Source: Marinobacterium_D sp050908845
Lineage (GTDB): Bacteria > Pseudomonadota > Gammaproteobacteria > Pseudomonadales > Balneatricaceae
DNA length: 64,000 nucleotides
Assembly: GCF_050908845.1 (NCBI RefSeq)
Contig: NZ_CP194171.1
Coordinates: forward strand, 3,100,001-3,164,000
Direction: 5' to 3'
Shown in pieces: positions 17,617 through 26,689 of this stretch. The notes beneath the pieces were generated by a model. That model was not told where the DNA came from and made no database searches. It saw only the letters and a list, made by a program, of their open reading frames with translations. Every line of letters starts with the position of its first letter. Within the stretch, counting starts at the first letter, position 1. The position numbers and the translations under genes were made by a program.

Positions 17617-18390
17617 ATGCTGAAGTTTCTGCTGACCGAGACGTTCCCCAAAGGCGTTCTCAACATCCAGTTGCACCGTCCCGAAGCGCTCAATGCGCTC
17701 AATACCGGGCTCCTCGCTGAGCTGGCCGACACACTCGACAACGCCGCTCGGAACGATGCTGTTCGCGCGGTTGTCATCAGCGGCGACTCTCGCGCCTTTG
17801 CGGCCGGTGCCGACATCCGCGAGATGGCCGATCTGAATGCGATCGGCGTCATGAACGATCCGCGCCCCCAACACTGGAGTCGGATTGCCGCCTTTCCCAA
17901 ACCTATTATTGCCGCTGTAAACGGCTTCGCCCTCGGCGGAGGCTGCGAACTGGTGATGCATGCCGACATCGTTATCGCCAGTCGTGATGCCCGTTTTGGG
18001 CAACCGGAGATCAAGCTTGGCATCATCCCCGGAGCCGGCGGCACTCAGCGCCTTATCCGCGCCGTAGGCAAATCCCTCGCATCGCAAATGGTGCTGACCG
18101 GTGAACCGATCAGCGCTCAACGCGCTTATGACGCCGGATTGGTCTCAGAGCTCACCGAGCCAGATCTGACACTGGAACGGGCCCAACAGGTTGCCGAAGC
18201 GATTGCGGCTCAGGCACCACTGGCGGTTAACCAGGCCAAGGATGTACTGCTCCGCGCCCAGGAGACCCACCTGTCGGCGGGCCTCGCCTATGAACGCAAA
18301 GCGTTCACGCTGCTGGCCGCCACGGAGGACCGCAATGAGGGCATCCAGGCATTCATCGAAAAACGGCGTCCGGAGTACAAGGGTCGCTGA
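17617..18390 (+). CDS. paaF: 2,3-dehydroadipyl-CoA hydratase
   Basis: 257 aa crotonase-fold enzyme. The oxyanion-hole segments are RAFAAGADIREM and GFALGGGCELVMHADIVIA. Catalytic acids follow the ECH pattern: Glu in GGCELV and Glu in PEIKLGIIPGAGGTQRL. It hydrates 2,3-dehydroadipyl-CoA to 3-hydroxyadipyl-CoA. ATG 17617 is chosen over GTG 17608 by family length; the ribosome site is weak either way. First gene of paaFGHIJK. Confidence 0.9.
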   Translation: MLKFLLTETFPKGVLNIQLHRPEALNALNTGLLAELADTLDNAARNDAVRAVVISGDSRAFAAGADIREMADLNAIGVMNDPRPQHWSRIAAFPKPIIAAVNGFALGGGCELVMHADIVIASRDARFGQPEIKLGIIPGAGGTQRLIRAVGKSLASQMVLTGEPISAQRAYDAGLVSELTEPDLTLERAQQVAEAIAAQAPLAVNQAKDVLLRAQETHLSAGLAYERKAFTLLAATEDRNEGIQAFIEKRRPEYKGR

Positions 18391-18450
18391 AGCGCCCTCT
18401 ATCCGATACGACCGACCACTTACCCGTGTACTTTGAAGGAGCTGCCAGTC

Positions 18451-19242
18451 ATGGCTTTCGAGCATATTGAATATCGCGTCGACCAGGGCGTCGCCGTACT
18501 GACCCTGAACCGCCCCGCCGCCCTCAACAGTTTCAATGCCGAGATGCACGCAGAAATGCGCGAAGCGCTGAAGCGGGTTCGCAAGGACGAAGCGGTCCGC
18601 TGCCTGCTGATCACCGGTAACGGTCGCGGCTTCTGCGCCGGTCAGGACCTGTCCGACCGCAACGTGGCCGCCGATGCGGAGATGCCCGATCTGGGCCGCT
18701 CCATCGAGCAGTTCTACAACCCCATGATCCGAACCCTGCGTGAGCTGCCGATGCCGGTGATCTGCGCCGTCAACGGGGTAGCCGCCGGAGCCGGTGCCAA
18801 TATTGCTCTCGCCTGCGACATCGTGTTTGCCGCACGCTCCGCCAGCTTTATCCAGGCGTTCTGCAAAATCGGTCTGGTACCTGATTCGGGCGGCACCTGG
18901 ACTCTACCTCGTCTGGTCGGACACGCCCGCGCCACGGCGCTATCGATGCTGGGCGACAAGATCAGCGCCGAGCAGGCTGCACACTGGGGCATGATCTGGT
19001 CCTGCGTCGATGACGAATCTCTGATGGACAGCGCCCTCGAATGCGCACGCCACCTTGCATCCCAGCCCACCCGCGGCCTGGCCCTGGTCAAGCGCGCCCT
19101 GAATGCCAGCACCACCAACACCCTGGACGAGCAGCTCGACCTTGAACGCGACCTGCAGCGCCTGGCCGGTCGCACCAACGACTACCGCGAAGGCGTCGCC
19201 GCTTTCATGGACAAGCGTAAACCCAGCTTTACCGGCCAGTAA
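18451..19242 (+). CDS. paaG: 1,2-epoxyphenylacetyl-CoA isomerase
   Basis: 263 aa crotonase-fold isomerase that turns ring-1,2-epoxyphenylacetyl-CoA into oxepin-CoA and also shifts double bonds later in the pathway. Marks: GRGFCAGQDLSDRN, NGVAAGAGANIALACDIV and GLVPDSGGTWTLPRLVG, where the Asp of PDSGGTW is the catalytic residue of PaaG-type enzymes in place of the hydratase Glu. AAGGAG lies 9 bases before the ATG at 18451. Confidence 0.95.
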   Translation: MAFEHIEYRVDQGVAVLTLNRPAALNSFNAEMHAEMREALKRVRKDEAVRCLLITGNGRGFCAGQDLSDRNVAADAEMPDLGRSIEQFYNPMIRTLRELPMPVICAVNGVAAGAGANIALACDIVFAARSASFIQAFCKIGLVPDSGGTWTLPRLVGHARATALSMLGDKISAEQAAHWGMIWSCVDDESLMDSALECARHLASQPTRGLALVKRALNASTTNTLDEQLDLERDLQRLAGRTNDYREGVAAFMDKRKPSFTGQ

Positions 19243-19253
19243 CGGAGGAGTCG

Positions 19254-20777
19254 ATGAAAGAGTTCAACACCCAGTCAGTGATCGGCGTTATCGGCGCCGG
19301 AGCCATGGGCGCGGGTATCGCCCAGGTCGCAGCCACAGCCGGCCATCCGGTGCTGATATTCGATAACGCCGAGGGTGCCGCCGAACAAGGTATCGCCAAT
19401 ACCGCCAAGGGCCTCGACAAACTGGTCAGTCGTGGAAAAATCGACGCCGCGACCCGCGATGCGATCCTCGCCCGCATGCAGCCGATCAGCGAACTCCAGG
19501 CTCTGGCCGACGCAGACCTGGTTATTGAAGCGATCGTAGAGAGCCTGGAGATAAAGCGCAGCCTGTTTACCCGTTTGGAGTCGATCTGCAAACCGGACAC
19601 CCTGCTGGCATCCAACACCTCTTCGATCTCGATCACCTCTATCGGCGCAGCCCTGGAACGCCCGCAGAACCTGGCCGGCATGCACTTCTTCAACCCGGCA
19701 CCGATCATGAAACTGGTGGAGATCGTGTCCGGCCTGGATACCGCTCCCGAGGTCGCTAAAGCCCTGCACCAGCTCGCCACCGGGTGGGGCAAAAAAGCGG
19801 TGCGAGCAAAATCTACACCGGGCTTTATCGTCAATCGCCTGGCACGCCCCTTCTATGCCGAGGGTCTGCGCTTGCTTGAAGAGGGTGCAGCCGACTGCAC
19901 GACACTGGATGCGCTGATGCGCGATGCCGGCGGTTTCCGCATGGGGCCGTTCGAGCTGATGGATCTGATAGGACATGATGTGAACTACGCCGTCACCTGT
20001 TCAGTGTTCAACGCCTACTACGGCGACACCCGCTTCCTGCCGTCGCTGACGCAGCAGTCGCTGGTCGATGCCGGCCGCCTGGGCCGCAAGTCCGGCCAGG
20101 GCTTTTACGACTACCGCGAAGAGTCCGAAAAGGCGAAGCCGCAAACCCTGCAGGGCGCTGACACCCAGAGTGTGAAAGCCATCACCGTGGAAGGCGACCT
20201 GGGTTGTGCAAACGCCCTGATCGAGCGCCTGCGTACAGCCGATATCAAGGTTATCGAGCGCGAGGGACGCGGCCTGCTGCGCGTGGGCGACTGTACCCTG
20301 GCACTCAGCGATGGGCGCATGGCCTGCGAACGCGCCACACAGGATGGCATCGACCACCTGGTACTGTTCGACCTGGCATTGGACTACCGCACCTGCTCCC
20401 GCCTGGCGATCGCTTCCGATCATCGGGTGAGTACTGACGAACTGACCGTCGTCGCCGACCTGTTTGCCCGCGCCGGTATCACTCTTTCGCAACTCGATGA
20501 TGCACCGGGACTGGCGGTCATGCGCACTGTCGCCATGCTGGCCAACGAAGCCGCCGACGCAGTCATGCAAAGTGTCTGTAATGCTGGCGATGCGGATCGC
20601 GCCATGCAGTTCGGCGTCAACTATCCACGCGGCCCGTTGGCCTGGGCCGAGTCCGTCGGGCTCCCGTTTATCCATCAAACCCTAAGCAACCTCCAGCGCA
20701 GCTATGGCGAAGAGCGCTATCGCCCATCGCGCCTGCTGCGTCAAAAGGTGTATTCAGGAGAACGTTTCGATGTCTGA
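19254..20777 (+). CDS. paaH: 3-hydroxyadipyl-CoA dehydrogenase
   Basis: 507 aa. N-terminal NAD-binding loop VIGVIGAGAMGAGIAQV; catalytic region GMHFFNPAPIMKLVEIV; a full second C-terminal 3HCDH domain (AMQFGVNYPRGPLAWAE), so the long two-domain form as in PaaH. Oxidises 3-hydroxyadipyl-CoA to 3-oxoadipyl-CoA. It starts 11 bp after paaG and overlaps paaI by 8 bp. Confidence 0.95.
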   Translation: MKEFNTQSVIGVIGAGAMGAGIAQVAATAGHPVLIFDNAEGAAEQGIANTAKGLDKLVSRGKIDAATRDAILARMQPISELQALADADLVIEAIVESLEIKRSLFTRLESICKPDTLLASNTSSISITSIGAALERPQNLAGMHFFNPAPIMKLVEIVSGLDTAPEVAKALHQLATGWGKKAVRAKSTPGFIVNRLARPFYAEGLRLLEEGAADCTTLDALMRDAGGFRMGPFELMDLIGHDVNYAVTCSVFNAYYGDTRFLPSLTQQSLVDAGRLGRKSGQGFYDYREESEKAKPQTLQGADTQSVKAITVEGDLGCANALIERLRTADIKVIEREGRGLLRVGDCTLALSDGRMACERATQDGIDHLVLFDLALDYRTCSRLAIASDHRVSTDELTVVADLFARAGITLSQLDDAPGLAVMRTVAMLANEAADAVMQSVCNAGDADRAMQFGVNYPRGPLAWAESVGLPFIHQTLSNLQRSYGEERYRPSRLLRQKVYSGERFDV

Positions 20778-21225
20778 ACAGAACCGGAACCTGAGCCCGC
20801 AGCAACTGGCAGAAGCCTGTGCCGATGCCATGTACAGCCGAGACAGGGCAACCAAAGAGCTGGGGATAAAGATCCTCCACATAGCGCCCGGCGAGGCAAA
20901 GCTTTCAATGCCTGTGACCGAGAAGATGATCCAGGGCCATGACAGCTGCCACGGCGGATACATCTTCACCCTGGCCGACTCCACTTTCGCCTTTGCCTGC
21001 AACACCTACGACGCGGTCACTGTTGCCTCAGGCTGCAGCATCGAGTATGTCGCGCCCGGAAAGCTGGGCGACCTGCTCACTGCGTCGGCAAAAGAGCAGT
21101 CTCGCGGCAAACGCACCGGTGTCTATGACATTCGAATTGAAAACCAGAACGGGCAGTTAGTTGCCCTGTTCCGTGGCAAGTCCTATCAAATTCGCGGCTC
21201 GCTGCTCGGCGACTCGCAAGCTTAA
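20770..21225 (+). CDS. paaI: phenylacetyl-CoA / hydroxyphenylacetyl-CoA thioesterase PaaI
   Basis: 151 aa hot-dog thioesterase. Family core GHDSCHGGYIFTLADSTFAFACN holds the active-site Asp and helix. It rescues CoA from stalled aromatic intermediates. The start at 20770 lies inside the end of paaH (ATGTCTGA overlap); earlier in-frame Met codons are deeper in paaH and less likely. Confidence 0.93.
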   Translation: MSEQNRNLSPQQLAEACADAMYSRDRATKELGIKILHIAPGEAKLSMPVTEKMIQGHDSCHGGYIFTLADSTFAFACNTYDAVTVASGCSIEYVAPGKLGDLLTASAKEQSRGKRTGVYDIRIENQNGQLVALFRGKSYQIRGSLLGDSQA

Positions 21226-21237
21226 AGGGAGACAAGT

Positions 21238-22443
21238 ATGAACGATGCATTGATTATCGATGCTATCCGCACACCCTTTGGACGTTACGGCGGAGCGCTG
21301 GCCCCCGTGCGCGCCGATGATCTCGGCGCCGCGCCGATCAAGGCGTTAATGGAGCGCAACAACGGCGTCGACTGGAGCCAGGTGGATGACGTGATCTATG
21401 GCTGTGCCAACCAGGCAGGCGAGGACAACCGCAACGTCGCCCGCATGTCATCACTGCTGGCGGGACTTCCCATCGAGGTGCCGGGAACCACGGTGAACCG
21501 CCTGTGCGGCTCCGGCATGGATGCCATCGGTATCGCAGCACGCGCCATCAAGGCCGGTGAAACCCGGTTGATGCTCGCAGGCGGTGTCGAGTCCATGTCC
21601 CGCGCGCCCTTTGTCATGGGTAAAGCGGAGAGCGCCTTCAGCCGCAAGGCGGAGGTCTTCGACACCACCATCGGCTGGCGATTTATCAACAAGCAGATGA
21701 AGTCTCAGTTCGGCGTTGACTCGATGCCGGAAACAGCGGAAAACGTGGCCGCCGACTTCAGCATTGGCCGCGAAGACCAGGACGCGTTTGCGGTTCGTAG
21801 CCAGCAGCGAACTGCCGCGGCGATGGAACGTGGCCGCTTCGACCAGGAGATCGTCCCCGTCGCCATCCCGCAGCGCAAGGGTGACCCGGTTGTCGTCGAC
21901 ACCGACGAGCACCCTCGCCCCACCACCACACTGGAAGCATTGGCCAAGCTGCCCACCCCCTTCCGGGAAAACGGCAGCGTCACTGCCGGCAACGCCTCCG
22001 GCGTTAATGACGGCGCCTGCGCCCTGCTGCTGAGTAATCGTGAGACCGCCGAGCGCTACGGTCTCAAGGCCCGCGGCCGCGTGGTTGGTATGGCCACCGC
22101 CGGTGTCGCACCGCGCATTATGGGCTTCGGACCTGCGCCAGCCGTACGCAAGGTTCTGGCGCAAACCGGTCTCAGCCTCGACCAGATGGATGTGATCGAG
22201 CTCAACGAGGCGTTTGCCGCCCAGGCTCTGGCAGTAATGAGAGATCTGGGCATCGAAGAGGACGCGGAGCACGTAAACCCAAACGGCGGCGCAATCTCCC
22301 TGGGCCACCCGCTGGGTGCCAGCGGCGCACGCCTCGTGACCACGGCATTAAACGAACTGGAAATCCGGCAAGGCCGTTACGCACTGTGTACTATGTGCAT
22401 AGGCGTAGGTCAGGGCATTGCCATGGTTATCGAGCGGCTCTAA
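21238..22443 (+). CDS. paaJ: 3-oxoadipyl-CoA / 3-oxo-5,6-dehydrosuberyl-CoA thiolase
   Basis: 401 aa thiolase of full length. Nucleophilic Cys in TVNRLCGSGMDAI; GGVESMSRAPFVM; His in NPNGGAISLGHPLGASGAR; second Cys in LCTMCIGVGQG. It acts twice in the pathway, releasing acetyl-CoA and then acetyl-CoA plus succinyl-CoA. AGGGAGA before the ATG. Confidence 0.95.
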   Translation: MNDALIIDAIRTPFGRYGGALAPVRADDLGAAPIKALMERNNGVDWSQVDDVIYGCANQAGEDNRNVARMSSLLAGLPIEVPGTTVNRLCGSGMDAIGIAARAIKAGETRLMLAGGVESMSRAPFVMGKAESAFSRKAEVFDTTIGWRFINKQMKSQFGVDSMPETAENVAADFSIGREDQDAFAVRSQQRTAAAMERGRFDQEIVPVAIPQRKGDPVVVDTDEHPRPTTTLEALAKLPTPFRENGSVTAGNASGVNDGACALLLSNRETAERYGLKARGRVVGMATAGVAPRIMGFGPAPAVRKVLAQTGLSLDQMDVIELNEAFAAQALAVMRDLGIEEDAEHVNPNGGAISLGHPLGASGARLVTTALNELEIRQGRYALCTMCIGVGQGIAMVIERL

Positions 22444-22520
22444 GCCGCTAATGACTGCCGCGCAGCCCAGAATCCCCCTGTGGGCGCGTGCCAATAAGAA
22501 TAAAGACAGGAAGAGCACCA

Positions 22521-23852
22521 ATGAATAGCACAGCCACCGCGACTGTAAATCATCACAAATCCGTTCTCGACCCGATAGAAACCGCCAGCATCGACGAGCT
22601 GCGCAACACACAGCTTCAGCGCATGCGCTGGAGTCTGGCCCACGCCTACAACAATGTGGAGTTCTACCGCCGCGCCTTCGATGAAGCGGGCGTTCACCCC
22701 AGCGATCTCAAGGCCCTCGAGGATCTGGCCCGTTTTCCGTTCACCCTGAAGAGCGACCTGCGCGACAACTACCCGTTCAACATGTTTGCGGTACCGAAGC
22801 AGGATGTGGTCCGCATCCACGCTTCCAGCGGCACCACCGGCAGACCCACCGTGGTCGGCTACACCCAGAACGATATCGATACCTGGGCCAACGCAGTGGC
22901 GCGCTCACTGCGTGCCGCCGGCGCCCACGCCGGTGATCTGGTCCACGTGGCCTACGGTTACGGCCTGTTCACCGGCGGTCTCGGCGCTCACTACGGCGCC
23001 GAACGCCTGGGTTGCACCGTGATCCCCATGTCCGGCGGACAGACCGAAAAACAGGTCCAACTGATCCGTGACTTCAATCCGGACGTGATCATGGTGACCC
23101 CCTCCTACATGCTCAACATCGCCGACGAGATGGAGCGCCAGGGCATAGACCCGCACCAGCTCAATCTGCGCCTGGGCGTATTCGGCGCCGAACCCTGGAC
23201 CGGCACCATGCGCACCGAGTTGGAACAGCGTTTAGGGATCGATGCGCTGGATATATACGGATTGTCCGAAGTCACTGGCCCCGGCGTCGGCATGGAATGC
23301 ATCGAGACGAAAGACGGCCTCACCATCTGGGAAGACCTGTTCTACCCGGAAATTATCAACCCGCAAACCGGCGAGGTTCTGCCCGATGGCGAATACGGCG
23401 AACTGGTGTTCACCTCGCTGATGAAAGAAGCGATGCCGGTTATCCGCTACCGTACCCGTGACCTGACCCGCTTGTTACCGGGCACCGCTCGCCCCATGCG
23501 CCGCATCGACAAGATCACCGGTCGCAGCGATGACATGCTGATCATCCGCGGGGTTAACGTGTTCCCGACCCAGATCGAAGAGCAGCTGCTGCGCGTAGAT
23601 GAACTGGCCCCCCACTACCAGCTGATCATCAACCGCAAGGGCCACCTGGACCATATGGAGGTCCAGGTAGAACTCAAGCCGGATGCCGTGGGCATTGGTG
23701 CTGACGGCGAACTGCGGGTAGCGAAAGAGCTGATGCACCATATCAAGTCCAGCATCGGTATCAGCACCCAGGTCAGTGTCGGTGCGCCCGGGTCCCTGCC
23801 CCGCTCAGAGGGCAAGGCAAAGCACGTTATCGACAACCGCCCCAACTCATAA
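22521..23852 (+). CDS. paaK: phenylacetate-CoA ligase
   Basis: 443 aa AMP-forming ligase; activates phenylacetate to phenylacetyl-CoA, the pathway entry and the inducer pool. Marks: ASSGTTGRPTVVGYT (P-loop), IYGLSEVTGPGVGMEC and RITGRSDDMLI-type hinge (DKITGRSDDMLIIRG). ATG at 22521 chosen: AGGAAG 7 bases upstream; an in-frame GTG at 22488 has no site. Last gene of the paaF-K unit. Confidence 0.96.
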   Translation: MNSTATATVNHHKSVLDPIETASIDELRNTQLQRMRWSLAHAYNNVEFYRRAFDEAGVHPSDLKALEDLARFPFTLKSDLRDNYPFNMFAVPKQDVVRIHASSGTTGRPTVVGYTQNDIDTWANAVARSLRAAGAHAGDLVHVAYGYGLFTGGLGAHYGAERLGCTVIPMSGGQTEKQVQLIRDFNPDVIMVTPSYMLNIADEMERQGIDPHQLNLRLGVFGAEPWTGTMRTELEQRLGIDALDIYGLSEVTGPGVGMECIETKDGLTIWEDLFYPEIINPQTGEVLPDGEYGELVFTSLMKEAMPVIRYRTRDLTRLLPGTARPMRRIDKITGRSDDMLIIRGVNVFPTQIEEQLLRVDELAPHYQLIINRKGHLDHMEVQVELKPDAVGIGADGELRVAKELMHHIKSSIGISTQVSVGAPGSLPRSEGKAKHVIDNRPNS

Positions 23853-23869
23853 AGCCCTTAAAAACAACG

Positions 23870-23896
23870 GCGTGCCACACAGTATTTGGCACGCCC
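23870..23896 (+). terminator. hairpin after paaK
   Basis: Stem GGCGTGCC / GGCACGCC with an 11-nt loop, 17 bp after the paaK stop. Only a weak T-rich tail (CATTTAT) follows, so it may be a leaky terminator or an mRNA 3' stabiliser. Confidence 0.55.
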
Positions 23897-23901
23897 ATTT
23901 A

Positions 23902-23946
23902 TGATACGTAATTTTATATTTACATTATTTAATCGTATCATATAAT
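23902..23946 (+). promoter_or_regulatory. paaA promoter with PaaX-type operator
   Basis: Operator: TGATAC (23902-23907), 27 bases, GTATCA (23935-23940). The E. coli PaaX operator is recalled as TGATTC-N27-GAATCA, so the half-sites and spacing match apart from one base per half-site. A sigma-70 promoter is embedded: TTTACA at 23919-23924, 16-bp spacer, TATAAT at 23941-23946. Bound PaaX would cover the -35 and spacer, hence repression. paaX lies in this window at 33226. Confidence 0.75.
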
Positions 23947-23954
23947 GACTAAAC

Positions 23955-23981
23955 ATTGCTCTAGCGCATTAACAGAGCAAT
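23955..23981 (+). repeat. inverted repeat in paaA leader
   Basis: ATTGCTCT (23955-23962) and AGAGCAAT (23974-23981), a perfect 8-bp inverted repeat with an 11-nt spacer. It lies just downstream of the expected start of transcription and 21 bp before the paaA ATG. It could be a second operator or a 5' mRNA hairpin. Confidence 0.5.
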
Positions 23982-24002
23982 ATCTAACAACAGGAGTCTG
24001 CC

Positions 24003-24995
24003 ATGTATGCCCAACTCGTCGAGACCGGCGTAAAGCGACTGAAAAGCCTGGAAGAGATGTCCCCTGAAGAGCGGGCGTTCCAGGAAAAGATCGACGCCGA
24101 TATCAAGATCGAACCGAAAAACTGGATGCCGGAAGGCTACCGCCGCACCCTGATCCGCCAGATTTCCCAGCACGCGCATTCCGAGATTGTCGGCATGCTG
24201 CCCGAGAAAAACTGGCTGACCCGCGCACCCAACTTCAAGCGAAAGCTGCAGCTGCTGGCCAAAATTCAGGATGAAAGCGGCCACGGCCTATACCTGTACA
24301 GCGCTATGGAAACCCTCGGCGCCGACCGCGACGAAGAGGTTGCCAAACTGCACAGCGGCGAGGTGAAGTACTCGAGTATTTTCAACTATCCGTCCCTGAG
24401 CTGGGCCGATATGGGTACCATCGGTTGGTTGGTCGACGGCGCAGCCATCGTCAACCAGGTTGTGCTACAAAGAACGTCTTATGGCCCTTATTCCCGTGCC
24501 ATGATTCGCATCTGCAAGGAAGAAAGTTTCCACCAGCGTCAGGGCTACCAGATCCTGCTGGAGATGATGCGCAACGGCACCGATGAACAGAAAGCAATGG
24601 TCCAGGATTCCATCAACCGGTTCTGGTGGCCGGCGCTGATGATGTTCGGTCCCACCGACGACAACTCGCCCAACTCCGCGCAGTCCATGGCCTGGAAGAT
24701 CAAACGCATGAGCAATGATGACCTGCGCCAGCGTTTTATCGACCAGACCATTCCGCAGCTTGAACTGCTGGGCTGTACCGCGCCAGACCCCGATCTGAAG
24801 TGGAACCCTGAGAGCAAACACTACGATTTCGGCGAGATCGACTGGTCCGAGTTCTACGACGTTCTCAAGGGGAATGGCCCCTGTAACCGGGATCGCCTGC
24901 GCACCCGCCGTCGCGCCATTGAAGAAGGTACCTGGGTGCGTGAAGCCGCCAGTGCCTATGCAGCCAAACAGAAGCAGAAAAACGCAGCTGCCTGA
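24003..24995 (+). CDS. paaA: 1,2-phenylacetyl-CoA epoxidase, catalytic subunit A
   Basis: 330 aa ferritin-like di-iron protein that epoxidises the CoA-bound ring with O2 and electrons from PaaE. Di-iron ligand motifs: IQDESGHGLYLYSAMETLG and KEESFHQRQGYQ. The ATG has GGAG upstream (CAGGAGTCTGCC). First gene of paaABCDEZ under the operator-bearing promoter. Confidence 0.97.
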   Translation: MYAQLVETGVKRLKSLEEMSPEERAFQEKIDADIKIEPKNWMPEGYRRTLIRQISQHAHSEIVGMLPEKNWLTRAPNFKRKLQLLAKIQDESGHGLYLYSAMETLGADRDEEVAKLHSGEVKYSSIFNYPSLSWADMGTIGWLVDGAAIVNQVVLQRTSYGPYSRAMIRICKEESFHQRQGYQILLEMMRNGTDEQKAMVQDSINRFWWPALMMFGPTDDNSPNSAQSMAWKIKRMSNDDLRQRFIDQTIPQLELLGCTAPDPDLKWNPESKHYDFGEIDWSEFYDVLKGNGPCNRDRLRTRRRAIEEGTWVREAASAYAAKQKQKNAAA

Positions 24996-25009
24996 TAGAG
25001 GATTTAACC

Positions 25010-25291
25010 ATGTCTGACTGGACTCTTTTCGAAGTATTCGTGCGCAGCAAGCACGGTCTGAACCATAAACACGTTGGCAGCGTGCACGCCGCCGACTCTG
25101 CCATGGCTCTGGAAAACGCCCGTGAGCTTTACACCCGACGCAGCGAGGGAGTGAGCATCTGGGTTGTACCTTCGGTCGCGATTACCGCCTCATCACCGGA
25201 TGAAAAGGACGCCCTGTTCGATCCGGCCGATGACAAGGTTTACCGCCACGCCACCTTTTATGACCTGCCCAAAGAAGTGGGCCACATGTAA
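25010..25291 (+). CDS. paaB: 1,2-phenylacetyl-CoA epoxidase, subunit B
   Basis: 93 aa. Conserved start WTLFEVFVRSKHGLNHKHVGS and ARELYTRRSEGVSIWVVPS. A small structural subunit that bridges PaaAC units. Typical length; 14 bp after paaA. Confidence 0.96.
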   Translation: MSDWTLFEVFVRSKHGLNHKHVGSVHAADSAMALENARELYTRRSEGVSIWVVPSVAITASSPDEKDALFDPADDKVYRHATFYDLPKEVGHM

Positions 25292-25303
25292 GGGAGCCTG
25301 ACG

Positions 25304-26065
25304 ATGAAGCAGAACGAAGCTCTATTTGAATACCTGCTGCGCCTGGGCGATAGCGGGATGATTCTGGGCCAGCGCCTTTGCGAACTGGTCGGCAACGCCC
25401 CGGCCCTCGAAGAAGAGATGGCCATCGGTAACGTCGCGCTCGACCTGATCGGTCAGGCACGCTCCTGGCTGGAATATGCAGCGGAAGTCGAAGGCGCGGG
25501 TCGCACCGCCGACGATCTAGCCTTTAGCCGGGACGAACGCGCCTATCGAAACCTGCTGATCGTGGAGCAGGACAACGGCAACTTCGCCGACACCATGGCA
25601 CGCCAGTACCTGTTCGACCTGTTTCACTACCACCTGCTCGGCGTGCTGACTCAATCCAGCGATGAGCGCATCGTTGCGATTGCCGCGAAGGGCCTCAAAG
25701 AGGTGACCTATCACCTGCGCCGCTCCAGTGCCTGGATCAAGCGCCTGGGCGATGGCACCGCAGAGAGCCACGCCAAGATGCAGGAAGCGATTGATGAGAT
25801 CTGGACCTACAGCGGCGAGATGTTTGCTGCCGACGAGGTGGACCGTCTGATGGCCGATCTGGGTATTGGCGCCAACCTGGATACGCTGCGCACCCAGTGG
25901 CAAAACGATGCTCAGGCCCTGCTCGCAGAAGCCACCCTCACCTGCCCGCCGCTGGATGCTTACATGCAGCGCGGTAGCAAGCAGGGGCTGCACACCGAGC
26001 AGCTCGGCCTACTGCTGGCGGAAATGCAGTTTCTGCCGCGAGCCTACCCCGGCGCGAGCTGGTAA
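25304..26065 (+). CDS. paaC: 1,2-phenylacetyl-CoA epoxidase, subunit C
   Basis: 253 aa ferritin-fold structural partner of PaaA, lacking the full di-iron ligand set. Marks: LRLGDSGMILGQRLCEL, NVALDLIGQARSWLEYAAEVEG and VTYHLRRSSAWIKRLGDGT. Starts 12 bp after paaB. Confidence 0.96.
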   Translation: MKQNEALFEYLLRLGDSGMILGQRLCELVGNAPALEEEMAIGNVALDLIGQARSWLEYAAEVEGAGRTADDLAFSRDERAYRNLLIVEQDNGNFADTMARQYLFDLFHYHLLGVLTQSSDERIVAIAAKGLKEVTYHLRRSSAWIKRLGDGTAESHAKMQEAIDEIWTYSGEMFAADEVDRLMADLGIGANLDTLRTQWQNDAQALLAEATLTCPPLDAYMQRGSKQGLHTEQLGLLLAEMQFLPRAYPGASW

Positions 26066-26091
26066 CCCATTGACGCATTGAGGTACGAACG

Positions 26092-26649
26092 ATGATCCGG
26101 GAATACCACACCGTAAAGGGCAGTGACGGACTCATTGCCACCGACCGCGCCGGACAGTCCCTGGAAAGGCCAAATATCGAGGCGATCTGGCAGTTGCTAA
26201 ACGATGTGCCTGATCCGGAGGTCCCGGTGGTGAGCGTGGTTGATCTTGGCATCGTTCGGGATCTTAGCTGGGAAGGTAACCAACTGGTCGTCACCCTGAC
26301 CCCCACCTACTCCGGCTGCCCCGCCACCGAGTTCATCGAAGAGGCGATCGAACAGGCGCTGCGCACCGCCGGCATCGCCAGCCTGCGCCTGAACCGGCAG
26401 TTGGCGCCGGCCTGGACGACGGACTGGATCACCGATGCAGGTCGCGAAAAGCTGCGCCAGTACGGTATCGCGCCACCGGTGGGGTCCGCGTCCAAACGCA
26501 CCCTGATGGGGGAAGACCCCGAGGTCGCCTGCCCGAAGTGCGGTTCTCAGGATACCGAGCAGGTGAGCGAGTTCGGCTCCACAGCCTGCAAGGCACTGTA
26601 TCGCTGCAATAGCTGCCTCGAGCCCTTCGACTATTTCAAATGTATCTAG
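26092..26649 (+). CDS. paaD: PaaD, iron-sulfur/maturation protein of the epoxidase
   Basis: 185 aa. A MIP18/SufT-like domain (VPDPEVPVVSVVDLGIVRDL, PTYSGCPATEFIEEAI) followed by a C-terminal zinc-ribbon pattern CPKCGSQDTE ... CKALYRCNSC. Needed for active epoxidase, probably by metal cluster assembly on PaaE or PaaA. The N-terminus is about 20 residues longer than the E. coli protein. Confidence 0.93.
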   Translation: MIREYHTVKGSDGLIATDRAGQSLERPNIEAIWQLLNDVPDPEVPVVSVVDLGIVRDLSWEGNQLVVTLTPTYSGCPATEFIEEAIEQALRTAGIASLRLNRQLAPAWTTDWITDAGREKLRQYGIAPPVGSASKRTLMGEDPEVACPKCGSQDTEQVSEFGSTACKALYRCNSCLEPFDYFKCI

Positions 26650-26689
26650 GGCAAGCGCTTCTGATACCAAGAATAAAAGAGAGAATACG

